Below, in pieces: positions 1 through 5,702 of a DNA stretch of 7,624 nt. The stretch is taken from positions 16,186 to 23,809 of the forward strand of contig DFWO01000201.1 in NCBI GenBank assembly GCA_002380945.1, in the 5' to 3' direction. Positions within the stretch are counted from its first letter, which is position 1, and every line of letters starts with the position of its first letter. The notes below the pieces were generated by a model. It was not told the origin of the DNA, made no database searches, and saw only the letters and a list, made by a program, of their open reading frames with translations. The position numbers and the translations under genes are program-made. Source of the DNA: Methylococcaceae bacterium UBA4132 (lineage in GTDB: Bacteria > Pseudomonadota > Gammaproteobacteria > Methylococcales > Methylomonadaceae).

Positions 1-1340
1 TGCCTAACGGTAAATTAGTGCCGCGTATCGGCGGCAAAATGACGGTGTTGAAAAACATTTTCGCTAATCCAGATTTACCCGAAATTGACGATTATTACGA
101 ACCGTTTGATTTTGATTACGCGCATTTGCAAAACGCGCCAGAATCTAAAGCCGTGCCGACCGCAAGACCGCGTTCCCTGATTACAGGCGAGCGCATGAAA
201 AAAATCGAAAGCAGTGCGAATTGGGAAGAAATTTTAAGCGGTGAGTTTTCCAAACGTAGCCTAGATAAAAATTTCGACAATCTGCAAAAAGCTATGTACG
301 GCGAATTTGAAAACACGTTCATGATGTATTTGCCGCGTTTGTGCGAACACTGTTTGAATCCAACCTGCGTTGCTGCTTGCCCTAGTGGTGCGATTTATAA
401 ACGTGAAGAAGACGGCATCGTGTTGATTGACCAAGACAAATGTCGTGGCTGGCGGATGTGCGTATCTGCCTGTCCGTACAAAAAAATCTATTACAACTGG
501 GAAAGCGGCAAATCGGAAAAATGTGTATTTTGTTATCCGCGCATAGAAGCGGGCGAGCCTACCGTGTGTTCAGAAACCTGTGTCGGGCGGATTCGTTATC
601 TAGGCGTGTTGTTGTATGACGCGGATAAAATTGAATCGGCGGCGAGTGCAACAGATGAACAAGATTTATATCAAGCGCAACTCAATATTTTCTTAGACCC
701 GCATGACCCTGAAGTGTTAGCCGCCGCGCGTGCTGAGGGCATTCCTGAAAACTGGCTGACTGCCGCGCAAGAGTCGCCTGTGTATAAAATGGCGATTGAT
801 TGGAAACTGGCATTTCCTCTGCATCCCGAATATCGCACCTTGCCTATGGTCTGGTATGTGCCGCCATTATCACCGATTCAAGCGGCGGCAAATTCTAATC
901 AATTGGGTATGAAAGGCAAAATTGCCGATGTCCGCACCTTGCGTATTCCCGTTGCTTATCTTGCCAATATGCTGACCGCAGGGGATGAAGAGCCTGTCGT
1001 GTTAGCGTTGGAGCGGATGCTGGCTATGCGTTCGTATATGCGTTCTAAAACCGTAGAAAATGAAATTGACCACGACATATTAAAACAAGTCGGTTTAACA
1101 CAGGCACAAGTCGAAGAGATGTATCGTTATTTGGCGATTGCCAATTATGAAGACCGCTTTGTCATTCCAACCAGCCATCGTGAATATGCGACCAGCACGT
1201 TTGATGCGTTTACTGAACGCGGCGGTTGCGGTTTTAGTTTTGGCAATGGTTGTTCTGGTTCCAGCACGGCAGATTTATTCAAACACCCGAAAAAAGCCGA
1301 TAGCCATGCTACGCCAATTCGCGTTGAGCCTAAATCATGA
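1..1340 (+). CDS. narH: Respiratory nitrate reductase beta subunit NarH, 5'-truncated by the window
   Basis: NarH is the cytoplasmic-face iron-sulfur subunit of membrane-bound nitrate reductase NarGHI and passes electrons from NarI haems to NarG. The frame is open from base 3, and codons before the GTG at 18 (PNGKL) still match the family, so 18 is not the start; about 70 N-terminal residues with the first cysteine cluster lie outside. Counting the GTG codon as residue 1, the visible ligands are C109-x2-C112-x4-C117-x3-C121P, C142-x2-W145-x2-C148-x3-C152P, C169-x2-C172 and C184-x3-C188. The W145 in place of a cysteine is the known signature of the NarH [3Fe-4S] centre. Other hallmarks are YEPFDFDY, RPRSLITGERM, GRIRYLGVLLYDAD, LPMVWYVPPLSPIQ and YRYLAIANYEDRF. 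The TGA stop overlaps the narJ ATG in ATGA, implying translational coupling. The family is certain; nitrite oxidoreductase beta subunits are more distant. Confidence 0.97.
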   Translation, partial: PNGKLVPRIGGKMTVLKNIFANPDLPEIDDYYEPFDFDYAHLQNAPESKAVPTARPRSLITGERMKKIESSANWEEILSGEFSKRSLDKNFDNLQKAMYGEFENTFMMYLPRLCEHCLNPTCVAACPSGAIYKREEDGIVLIDQDKCRGWRMCVSACPYKKIYYNWESGKSEKCVFCYPRIEAGEPTVCSETCVGRIRYLGVLLYDADKIESAASATDEQDLYQAQLNIFLDPHDPEVLAAARAEGIPENWLTAAQESPVYKMAIDWKLAFPLHPEYRTLPMVWYVPPLSPIQAAANSNQLGMKGKIADVRTLRIPVAYLANMLTAGDEEPVVLALERMLAMRSYMRSKTVENEIDHDILKQVGLTQAQVEEMYRYLAIANYEDRFVIPTSHREYATSTFDAFTERGGCGFSFGNGCSGSSTADLFKHPKKADSHATPIRVEPKS

Positions 1341-2023
1341 GTGTCACTTTAAAAGCCTTGTCGGTGTTGCTGTGTTATCCAGACGTTGAGCTGTATCACG
1401 CCCTGCCTGAAATTGGGCAGGCTTTACAGGCGGACGAGCTACTACCTGTTGAACATAAAACAGCGATTCAACAACTGATGACGGATTTTCAAGCCAGCGA
1501 CTTAATCAAACTGCAAGAAAATTATGTGTTGTTGTTTGATAGAGGGCGGCAATTATCACTGCATATTTTTGAGCATATTCACGGCGAATCCCGCGATCGC
1601 GGTCAAGCGATGGTCGATTTAATGGCTATGTATCAAAACAACGGTTTTGAGATGAATGCCCACGAACTGCCCGATTATCTGCCGCTGTTTTTGGAGTATT
1701 TAGCGCAACGCCCACACGATGAAGCCAAAGAATTACTCAGCCATATCGTAAGTATTCTGCACAGCTTGGCGCAATGCTTGGAAGCCAAACAAAGTCCGTA
1801 TTATGTCATTTTCGATGCTTTAAGTGCGCTGGCAGGACAAGAACGTGCTGATAGACAGCAAGTGCCAACAAGCAACGCAGAAACGGATGAAACAATTTTA
1901 AACATGGATAAAATTTGGGAAGAAGAAACGGTTAGCTTTATGGCTAATCCAAATGGTTGCGGCGAGCAGACGGCAGAACAGCCGCTTAAATTTACGCCAC
2001 CTAAACAGGCTAACGCTCATTGA
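1337..2023 (+). CDS. narJ: Nitrate reductase assembly chaperone NarJ (TorD/NarJ family)
   Basis: NarJ is a cytoplasmic chaperone that binds apo-NarG and supports molybdenum-cofactor insertion and membrane docking of NarGH; it is not part of the final enzyme. The 228-residue product is near the usual length (E. coli about 236). Family hallmarks in order are LLCYPD (11-16), LFDRG (66-70), FEHIHGESRDRGQAMVDL (78-95) and ELPDYLPLFLEYL (110-122), followed by a variable acidic region and a C-terminal IWEEETVSFMANP segment that matches WEEEQVKFFA in E. coli. The ATG overlaps the narH stop (ATGA) and has only a weak GAG at 1326-1328 as ribosome-binding site, so it probably relies on ribosomes finishing narH. 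It lies in the canonical H-J-I order. The product lacks cofactor motifs, as expected for an all-helical chaperone. Confidence 0.96.
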   Translation: MSVTLKALSVLLCYPDVELYHALPEIGQALQADELLPVEHKTAIQQLMTDFQASDLIKLQENYVLLFDRGRQLSLHIFEHIHGESRDRGQAMVDLMAMYQNNGFEMNAHELPDYLPLFLEYLAQRPHDEAKELLSHIVSILHSLAQCLEAKQSPYYVIFDALSALAGQERADRQQVPTSNAETDETILNMDKIWEEETVSFMANPNGCGEQTAEQPLKFTPPKQANAH

Positions 2024-2032
2024 CTTAACCAA

Positions 2033-2065
2033 AAACCTCGCAGGTTTATAAAACCTGCGAGGTTT
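2033..2065 (+). repeat. Perfect 15-bp inverted repeat between narJ and narI
   Basis: The left arm AAACCTCGCAGGTTT (2033-2047) and the right arm AAACCTGCGAGGTTT (2051-2065) are exact reverse complements around a 3-base loop, ATA. The element starts 9 bases after the narJ stop and ends 6 bases before the narI ribosome-binding site GAGAGG (2072-2077). It is not followed by a T-run, so it does not look like an intrinsic terminator and sits inside an operon that must be read through. It resembles dispersed REP-like palindromes. A role in mRNA stability or in tuning NarI output is possible but inferred. Confidence 0.9.
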
Positions 2066-2083
2066 AAACTTGAGAGGTTCACA

Positions 2084-2761
2084 ATGTCTTATCTAAACAC
2101 CTTATTATTCGGGATTTATCCCTATATTGCTTTGGCAGTGTTTTTTATTGCCAGTTTAATCCGTTACGACCGTGACCAATATGGTTGGCGGACGGGTTCT
2201 AGTCAAATGTTACGCGCCGCTGAATTAAAACGCGGCAGTCGCTTATTCCATATCGGCATTTTACTGTTATTCGTCGGGCATTTTGTGGGTTTATTAACGC
2301 CACCAGCGGTTTATCATGCTTTTGGCTTATCCACATCGGCAAAACAAATCATGGCAGTGATTGCAGGCGGTGCATTTGGCAGCGTGTGTTTACGCGGTTT
2401 ATGGATTTTAACCAAACGCCGTATGACTGACCCGCGCATACGCGCTACCAGCACAAAAATGGATATTGCCATCCTACATTTACTGCTCACCCAATTGGTG
2501 TTAGGTCTAATCACTCTGCCGTTTTCTTTATGGCATTCCGATGGTTCTACCATGTTGATGCTGGCTGACTGGGCGCAACGGATTGTCACGTTTCGTGGCG
2601 GTGCGGCTGAAGCAATGGCAGGTGCGAATTTAATCTATAAAGCACATATCTTTTTAGGGTTGACTATTTTTGTAGTATTCCCGTTCAGCCGTTTAGTTCA
2701 CGTTTGGAGTGTGCCGCTAGGTTATGTTACACGCTCTTACCAGATTGTCAGACAACGCTAA
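2084..2761 (+). CDS. narI: Respiratory nitrate reductase gamma subunit NarI (cytochrome b)
   Basis: NarI is the membrane anchor of NarGHI. It oxidises quinol at the periplasmic side and carries electrons through two b haems to NarH. The 225 residues equal the E. coli length, and about five hydrophobic helices are visible (roughly 5-27, 52-72, 86-108, 127-148, 184-204). Candidate haem ligands are H56 and H66 (LFHIGILLLFVGHF) and H188 and H206 (KAHIFLG and RLVHVWSVP), matching E. coli H56, H66, H187 and H205 with one inserted residue. The C-terminal WSVPLGYVTRSYQIVR is the family end. The ATG follows a good GAGAGG (2072-2077) with 6-base spacing. It closes the nar operon; the next gene is 386 bases away behind its own promoter. 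Confidence 0.97.
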   Translation: MSYLNTLLFGIYPYIALAVFFIASLIRYDRDQYGWRTGSSQMLRAAELKRGSRLFHIGILLLFVGHFVGLLTPPAVYHAFGLSTSAKQIMAVIAGGAFGSVCLRGLWILTKRRMTDPRIRATSTKMDIAILHLLLTQLVLGLITLPFSLWHSDGSTMLMLADWAQRIVTFRGGAAEAMAGANLIYKAHIFLGLTIFVVFPFSRLVHVWSVPLGYVTRSYQIVRQR

Positions 2762-2802
2762 AATCTTCGATTTGTTCATAATCTAAAAAACCTAGGCAAA
2801 CA

Positions 2803-2823
2803 ATCAATACCTGCTTTATTGAT
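2803..2823 (+). repeat. 7-bp perfect stem-loop downstream of narI
   Basis: ATCAATA (2803-2809) and TATTGAT (2817-2823) are exact reverse complements around the 7-base loop CCTGCTT. The stem is AT-rich and has no following T-run, so on its own it would be a weak terminator. Together with the next hairpin it may protect the 3' end of the nar mRNA. Confidence 0.45.
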
Positions 2824-2827
2824 AGTC

Positions 2828-2859
2828 CTTCGACTTGGCTTAAAAGAGCCTTGTCGAAG
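2828..2859 (+). repeat. Imperfect 13-bp hairpin downstream of narI, REP-like or possible transcript end
   Basis: CTTCGACTTGGCT (2828-2840) pairs with AGCCTTGTCGAAG (2847-2859) except for two central T-T mismatches, leaving the loop TAAAAG. The outer CTTCGAC arms resemble short palindromes that recur between genes in many bacteria (from memory, not searched). It begins 67 bases after the narI stop. The lack of a U-tract argues against a classic intrinsic terminator, so the nar transcript end is not settled by sequence. Confidence 0.6.
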
Positions 2860-2922
2860 CACAGTCACACATCGTTCAATACTAACGGTCTTTAATCACA
2901 AACTATAGACTCATCATCGCGT

Positions 2923-2968
2923 CGATTTAAATTGGTGCAACACAAATAATTTGCACGAAAACAAGTCG
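2923..2968 (+). promoter_or_regulatory. Two divergent half-sites resembling NtrC-type activator binding sites
   Basis: TTGGTGCA ends at 2939 and TGCACGA begins at 2952, so GTGCAA (2935-2940) and TTGCAC (2951-2956) form a 6-bp inverted repeat with a 10-base spacer. The classical NtrC site is TGCACC-N5-GGTGCA, the opposite arrangement. Each half here could instead be the good half of a separate 17-base site (2923-2939 and 2952-2968) whose other half is degenerate. The two centres are 29 bases apart, near three helical turns, and lie about 160 and 131 bases before the predicted start at 3091, a normal place for a sigma-54 enhancer. It may also be an unrelated operator. Confidence 0.35.
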
Positions 2969-3022
2969 AATTTTACATCTACTTAAAATACTTCATTATT
3001 TTTACTCAATGGTTTTAATATT

Positions 3023-3035
3023 TAAGCCATTGATT
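3023..3035 (-). promoter_or_regulatory. Predicted IHF-binding site upstream of nrtA
   Basis: On the minus strand the 13 bases read AATCAATGGCTTA, matching every fixed position of the IHF consensus WATCAANNNNTTR. The flank on its upstream side (3036-3064 on the + strand) is almost pure A/T, as preferred by IHF. It lies 56 to 68 bases before the predicted transcription start, between the putative enhancer and the -24 element, which is where IHF bends DNA at many sigma-54 promoters. It overlaps a near-palindrome at 3006-3033 with TCAATGG/CCATTGA arms, which could be a competing operator. Confidence 0.55.
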
Positions 3036-3064
3036 ATATTAATAATATTTTTATTTAAAATATA

Positions 3065-3080
3065 TGGCACAGCCTTTGCT
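3065..3080 (+). promoter_or_regulatory. Sigma-54 (RpoN) -24/-12 promoter of the nrt operon
   Basis: TGGCAC (3065-3070), five bases (AGCCT) and TTGCT (3076-3080) match the RpoN consensus TGGCAC-N5-TTGCW at every conserved position. The invariant GG (3066-3067) and GC (3078-3079) have the required 10-base spacing. This predicts transcription from about 3091 and a 57-base leader before the nrtA ATG, with GAGG at 3139-3142 as ribosome-binding site. Sigma-54 promoters need an ATP-dependent enhancer-binding activator; for a nitrate transporter NtrC is the natural candidate, which is an inference. No comparable sigma-70 promoter was seen close to nrtA. Confidence 0.85.
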
Positions 3081-3147
3081 TAAGTATAAACATAGATGAC
3101 TTAACACCATCTTTATTTAGCTAACTTTTTAATTTGCTGAGGTTGTC

Positions 3148-4563
3148 ATGAAATACACCGAACTTTTTACCTTAAAAAAACTAACCGCCTGTGTTGCGGT
3201 GGTCGCGATGGTCTCTTTTGCAACCATGCCAGTCGTTCATGCGGCAAGTAAAGAGAAAAAAGAAAAATTGGAAAAACCTAATCTCAAATTTGGTTTTATT
3301 AAACTAACCGATATGGCACCGTTAGCCATTGCTTATGAAAAAGGTTTTTTTAAAGATGAAGGTCTGAATGTAGAGCTAGAAGCGCAAGCTAACTGGAAAG
3401 TGGTGTTAGACCGAGTAGTAAGCGGTGAATTGGATGGTTCACACATGTTAGCCCCTGCGCCATTAGGCGCGAGTATTGGTTTTGGCACAAAAGCGGACAT
3501 CGTGACCGCTTTTAGTATGGGTGCAAATGGCAATGCAATTACCGTTTCCAATGATATATGGAAACAAATGAAACCCAATATACCCGTTAAAGACGGCGTA
3601 ATCGAACATCCGATTAAAGCCGATGCGTTAAAACCCGTCGTAGATTTATACAAAAGCCAAGGTAAGCCTTTTAATATGGCGATGACCTTTCCTGTCGGTA
3701 GTCACAATTTTAAATTGCGTTATTGGTTAGCAGGTGGCGGTATTGCCCCTGGTTATTACGCGCCTCCACAGGACACCTCAGGTCAAGTCGATGCTGCGGT
3801 ATTGTTATCCGTTACACCACCGCCACAAATGCCTGCAACACTGGAAGCAGGCACGATTTTTGGTTTTTGTGTCGGTGAACCATGGAATCAACAAGCGGTT
3901 GCGAAAGGCGTAGGCGTTCCTGTCATTACCGATGATGAAATGTGGAAGGATATTCCTGAAAAAGTCTTTGGTGTGAACAAAGCATGGGCAGAGAAAAATC
4001 CTAAAACCCATATCGCCGTGTTAAAAGCTTTAATCCGCGCTTCAATGTGGCTGGATGAAGACAACAACAAAAACCGTGCTGAAGCAGTGAAAATTTTATC
4101 GCAAAGTAAATATGTTGGTGCCGATGAAAAAGTCATTGCTAACAGTATGACAGGCACTTTTGAATATGAGAAAGGCGATAAACGCTCTTTGCCTGATTTC
4201 AACACCTTTTTCCGTAACAATGCCTCTTACCCTTACTATAGTGGTGCGGTTTGGTATTTAACCCAAATGCGCCGCTGGGGACAAATCAACGAGTACAAAG
4301 ACGATGCGTGGTATCTCGATACTGCGAAAAAAGTCTATCATCCTGATATTTATATGGTTGCAGCCAATGCTCTGATTGCTGCGAAAAAAGCCAAAGCTGA
4401 AGATTTTCCTGCTAAAACAGAAACCGGTTTTAAACCTGAACAAAAATTCTTTATTGATGGCATTGCCTTTGATAGTACAAAACCAAATGACTATTTGGCT
4501 AAATTCCCAATTGGCTTAAAAGGCAAACAAGTGGTCGCTGGCGGTAAAGTGACTGGCGAATAG
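3148..4563 (+). CDS. nrtA: Nitrate ABC transporter periplasmic substrate-binding protein, NrtA/NasF type
   Basis: This is the exported binding protein that captures nitrate (perhaps nitrite) and delivers it to the NrtB permease. Residues 1-32 form a Sec signal peptide: basic start with KK at 10-11, hydrophobic core about 12-29, and likely cleavage after VHA (30-32). There is no twin arginine and no lipobox cysteine, so a soluble periplasmic protein is predicted. A lysine-rich stretch (35-43) precedes the family start LKFGFIKLTDMAPLAIAYEKGFF (46-68). Family landmarks are NWKVVLDRVVSGELDGSHML (82-101), HNFKLRYWLAGGGIAPGYY (186-204), FGFCVGEPWNQQAV (238-251) and EMWKDIPEKVFGV (264-276). From memory of the Synechocystis NrtA structure, W83, H186 and K267 may line the nitrate pocket; a lysine there favours nitrate over the bicarbonate protein CmpA. 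The length of 471 fits the family. The ATG follows GAGG with 5-base spacing. Related sulfonate-binding proteins are shorter. Confidence 0.92.
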   Translation: MKYTELFTLKKLTACVAVVAMVSFATMPVVHAASKEKKEKLEKPNLKFGFIKLTDMAPLAIAYEKGFFKDEGLNVELEAQANWKVVLDRVVSGELDGSHMLAPAPLGASIGFGTKADIVTAFSMGANGNAITVSNDIWKQMKPNIPVKDGVIEHPIKADALKPVVDLYKSQGKPFNMAMTFPVGSHNFKLRYWLAGGGIAPGYYAPPQDTSGQVDAAVLLSVTPPPQMPATLEAGTIFGFCVGEPWNQQAVAKGVGVPVITDDEMWKDIPEKVFGVNKAWAEKNPKTHIAVLKALIRASMWLDEDNNKNRAEAVKILSQSKYVGADEKVIANSMTGTFEYEKGDKRSLPDFNTFFRNNASYPYYSGAVWYLTQMRRWGQINEYKDDAWYLDTAKKVYHPDIYMVAANALIAAKKAKAEDFPAKTETGFKPEQKFFIDGIAFDSTKPNDYLAKFPIGLKGKQVVAGGKVTGE

Positions 4564-4567
4564 ATAG

Positions 4568-4612
4568 GATTGTCGGGTTACGCTGTTCGACAAGCTAACA
4601 GCTAATCCAATC
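4568..4612 (+). repeat. Long bulged hairpin between nrtA and nrtB
   Basis: Three stem blocks stack in order: GATT (4568-4571) with AATC (4609-4612), GGGTTA (4575-4580) with TAATCC (4603-4608, one G-T pair), and GCTGTT (4582-4587) with AACAGC (4597-4602). Bulges GTC and C lie on the left side and the loop is CGACAAGCT (4588-4596). It starts 4 bases after the nrtA stop. There is no T-run. By position it could stabilise the upstream nrtA message or reduce read-through into nrtBCD; it may equally be a degenerate dispersed repeat. Confidence 0.65.
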
Positions 4613-4619
4613 TACAAAA

Positions 4620-4644
4620 GTAGAGTGGGCATTGCCCACCCTAC
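4620..4644 (+). repeat. 11-bp inverted repeat between nrtA and nrtB
   Basis: GTAGAGTGGGC (4620-4630) pairs with GCCCACCCTAC (4634-4644) except for one A-C mismatch, around the loop ATT. The GTAGGGTGGGC-type arm resembles a dispersed intergenic repeat I have seen in many bacterial genomes (memory, not a search). It lies only 7 bases after the preceding hairpin and ends 33 bases before nrtB, whose ribosome-binding site GAAGGG is at 4664-4669. Confidence 0.8.
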
Positions 4645-4677
4645 CCAGCTACGTCTCAATAGTGAAGGGTAACAAAC

Positions 4678-5694
4678 ATGAACAATAAACTGATTAAATT
4701 TTTTAACCTCGCAGGTCTAACGTGGTTTGTTCCCATCGTAAAAATCTGTGCAGGCGATAATCCCACCCAGCAAATTCGGCAAATGTGGCTGATTATGGGC
4801 GTACCAATAGTGGCATTTGTGATTTTTTTAGCCTTATGGAGTGCATCCGCCAGTCAAATCAATACCAGTTTAGGTGCAATTCCAGGACCTAGTGCGGTTT
4901 GGCATGAGTTTATTGGCTTAGTCGATGAACACACCGCCGAGCGACAAAAAGAACGCGAATTTTATCAGCAACAAGCTGAAGAAAATAAAGAAGCCTTAGC
5001 CGAAGACCCTAATGCTGAACTGAACACCTTTGCTTATACAGGTAAATCAACCTACTTAGATCAAATTTTGACTAGCCTGTACACGGTTTTTACAGGCTTT
5101 ATTTTGGCAACACTGTTTGCCGTACCATTGGGTATTTTATGTGGTATGAGTGAAACTTTTCGTACTGCTCTGAATCCCTTAATTCAAATTTTTAAACCCG
5201 TGTCGCCATTAGCATGGTTGCCTATCGTTACCTTAACAGTCAGTGCCTTATATCAAACAGGTGAAGACTCGTGGTTTGAAAAATCTTTTTTAACTTCTGC
5301 GATTACGGTGACTTTATGTTCTTTATGGCCAACATTAATTAATACCGCCGTCGGAGTTTCTTCTATTGACAAAGATTTAGTCAATGTTGGTAAAGTGTTA
5401 CGGCTAAATTGGAGTACCCAAATCAGAAAAATTATTCTGCCCTCAGCATTGCCCTTTATTTTCACAGGGATGCGTTTATCGCTAGGTGTGGGTTGGATGG
5501 TACTGATCGCCGCAGAAATGTTGGCACAAAATCCTGGTCTTGGAAAATTCGTTTGGGATGAATTTCAAAATGGTAGCTCGCAATCATTAGGCAGAATCAT
5601 GGTCGCGGTATTTACCATCGGTATCATCGGTTTCATCTTAGATAGAATCATGCAAACTTTGCAAAACCTGTTTTCTTTCGGCAAACCCCAGTAG
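4678..5694 (+). CDS. nrtB: Nitrate ABC transporter permease NrtB
   Basis: NrtB is the inner-membrane channel subunit, probably acting as a dimer, that takes nitrate from NrtA and is driven by the NrtCD ATPase. It is 338 residues, longer than the ~275 of cyanobacterial NrtB. A 36-residue leading segment precedes the first helix (37-54, WLIMGVPIVAFVIFLALW). Next comes an insert of about 75 residues with a charged, helix-prone stretch (85-110, rich in E, K and Q). The permease core follows, with helices near 131-155, 165-190, 204-224, 256-283 and 305-325. The EAA-type coupling loop is at about 229-257 (SIDKDLVNVGKVLRLN then ILPSALP). Motifs FKPVSPLAWLPIV (172-184) and GLGKFVWDEFQNGSSQSL (287-304) are typical of nitrate/sulfonate/taurine permeases. 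The ATG follows GAAGGG with 8-base spacing. Substrate assignment rests on nrtA and family resemblance. Confidence 0.92.
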   Translation: MNNKLIKFFNLAGLTWFVPIVKICAGDNPTQQIRQMWLIMGVPIVAFVIFLALWSASASQINTSLGAIPGPSAVWHEFIGLVDEHTAERQKEREFYQQQAEENKEALAEDPNAELNTFAYTGKSTYLDQILTSLYTVFTGFILATLFAVPLGILCGMSETFRTALNPLIQIFKPVSPLAWLPIVTLTVSALYQTGEDSWFEKSFLTSAITVTLCSLWPTLINTAVGVSSIDKDLVNVGKVLRLNWSTQIRKIILPSALPFIFTGMRLSLGVGWMVLIAAEMLAQNPGLGKFVWDEFQNGSSQSLGRIMVAVFTIGIIGFILDRIMQTLQNLFSFGKPQ

Positions 5695-5702
5695 GTCTCG
5701 TC

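Larger units (their letters stand above)
2762..3147 (+). other. Gene-free 386-base intergenic region between the nar operon and the nrt operon
   Basis: I see no convincing small gene on either strand. The first hundred bases hold two hairpins that may mark the 3' end of the nar transcript (2803-2823 and 2828-2859). From about 2900 the sequence becomes strongly AT-rich and carries the apparent control region of nrtA: activator-like half-sites, an IHF match, a sigma-54 promoter and a ribosome-binding site. The AT-rich stretch at 3033-3064 is consistent with a bendable spacer. Each element is listed separately. Confidence 0.75.

Noticed and set aside
18..20. GTG at 18 as the start of narH
   Set aside because: The frame is open upstream and codons 3-17 still match NarH; the first cysteine cluster is missing, so the gene begins before the window.
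1138..1389. Open frame of 83 residues overlapping narH and narJ
   Set aside because: It lies in another frame across two certain genes, and its sequence reflects the shifted reading of NarH.
2333..2589. Minus-strand open frames under narI and other genes
   Set aside because: They are opposite strongly conserved coding sequence, lack ribosome-binding sites and resemble no family I know.
2935..2956. Canonical NtrC palindrome
   Set aside because: The half-sites are in the opposite order to TGCACC-N5-GGTGCA, so only a weaker claim of two half-sites is kept.
3030..3043. FNR-like site TTGAT-N4 near the nrtA promoter
   Set aside because: The second half (TTAAT) matches only two of five bases of ATCAA; the first half is explained by the IHF match.
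4706..4717. AACCTCGCAGGT inside the nrtB start, identical to 12 bases of the narJ-narI palindrome
   Set aside because: It encodes NLAG within an N-terminal motif that I believe is conserved in NrtB homologues, and there is no second arm, so coincidence is likelier than a repeat insertion.
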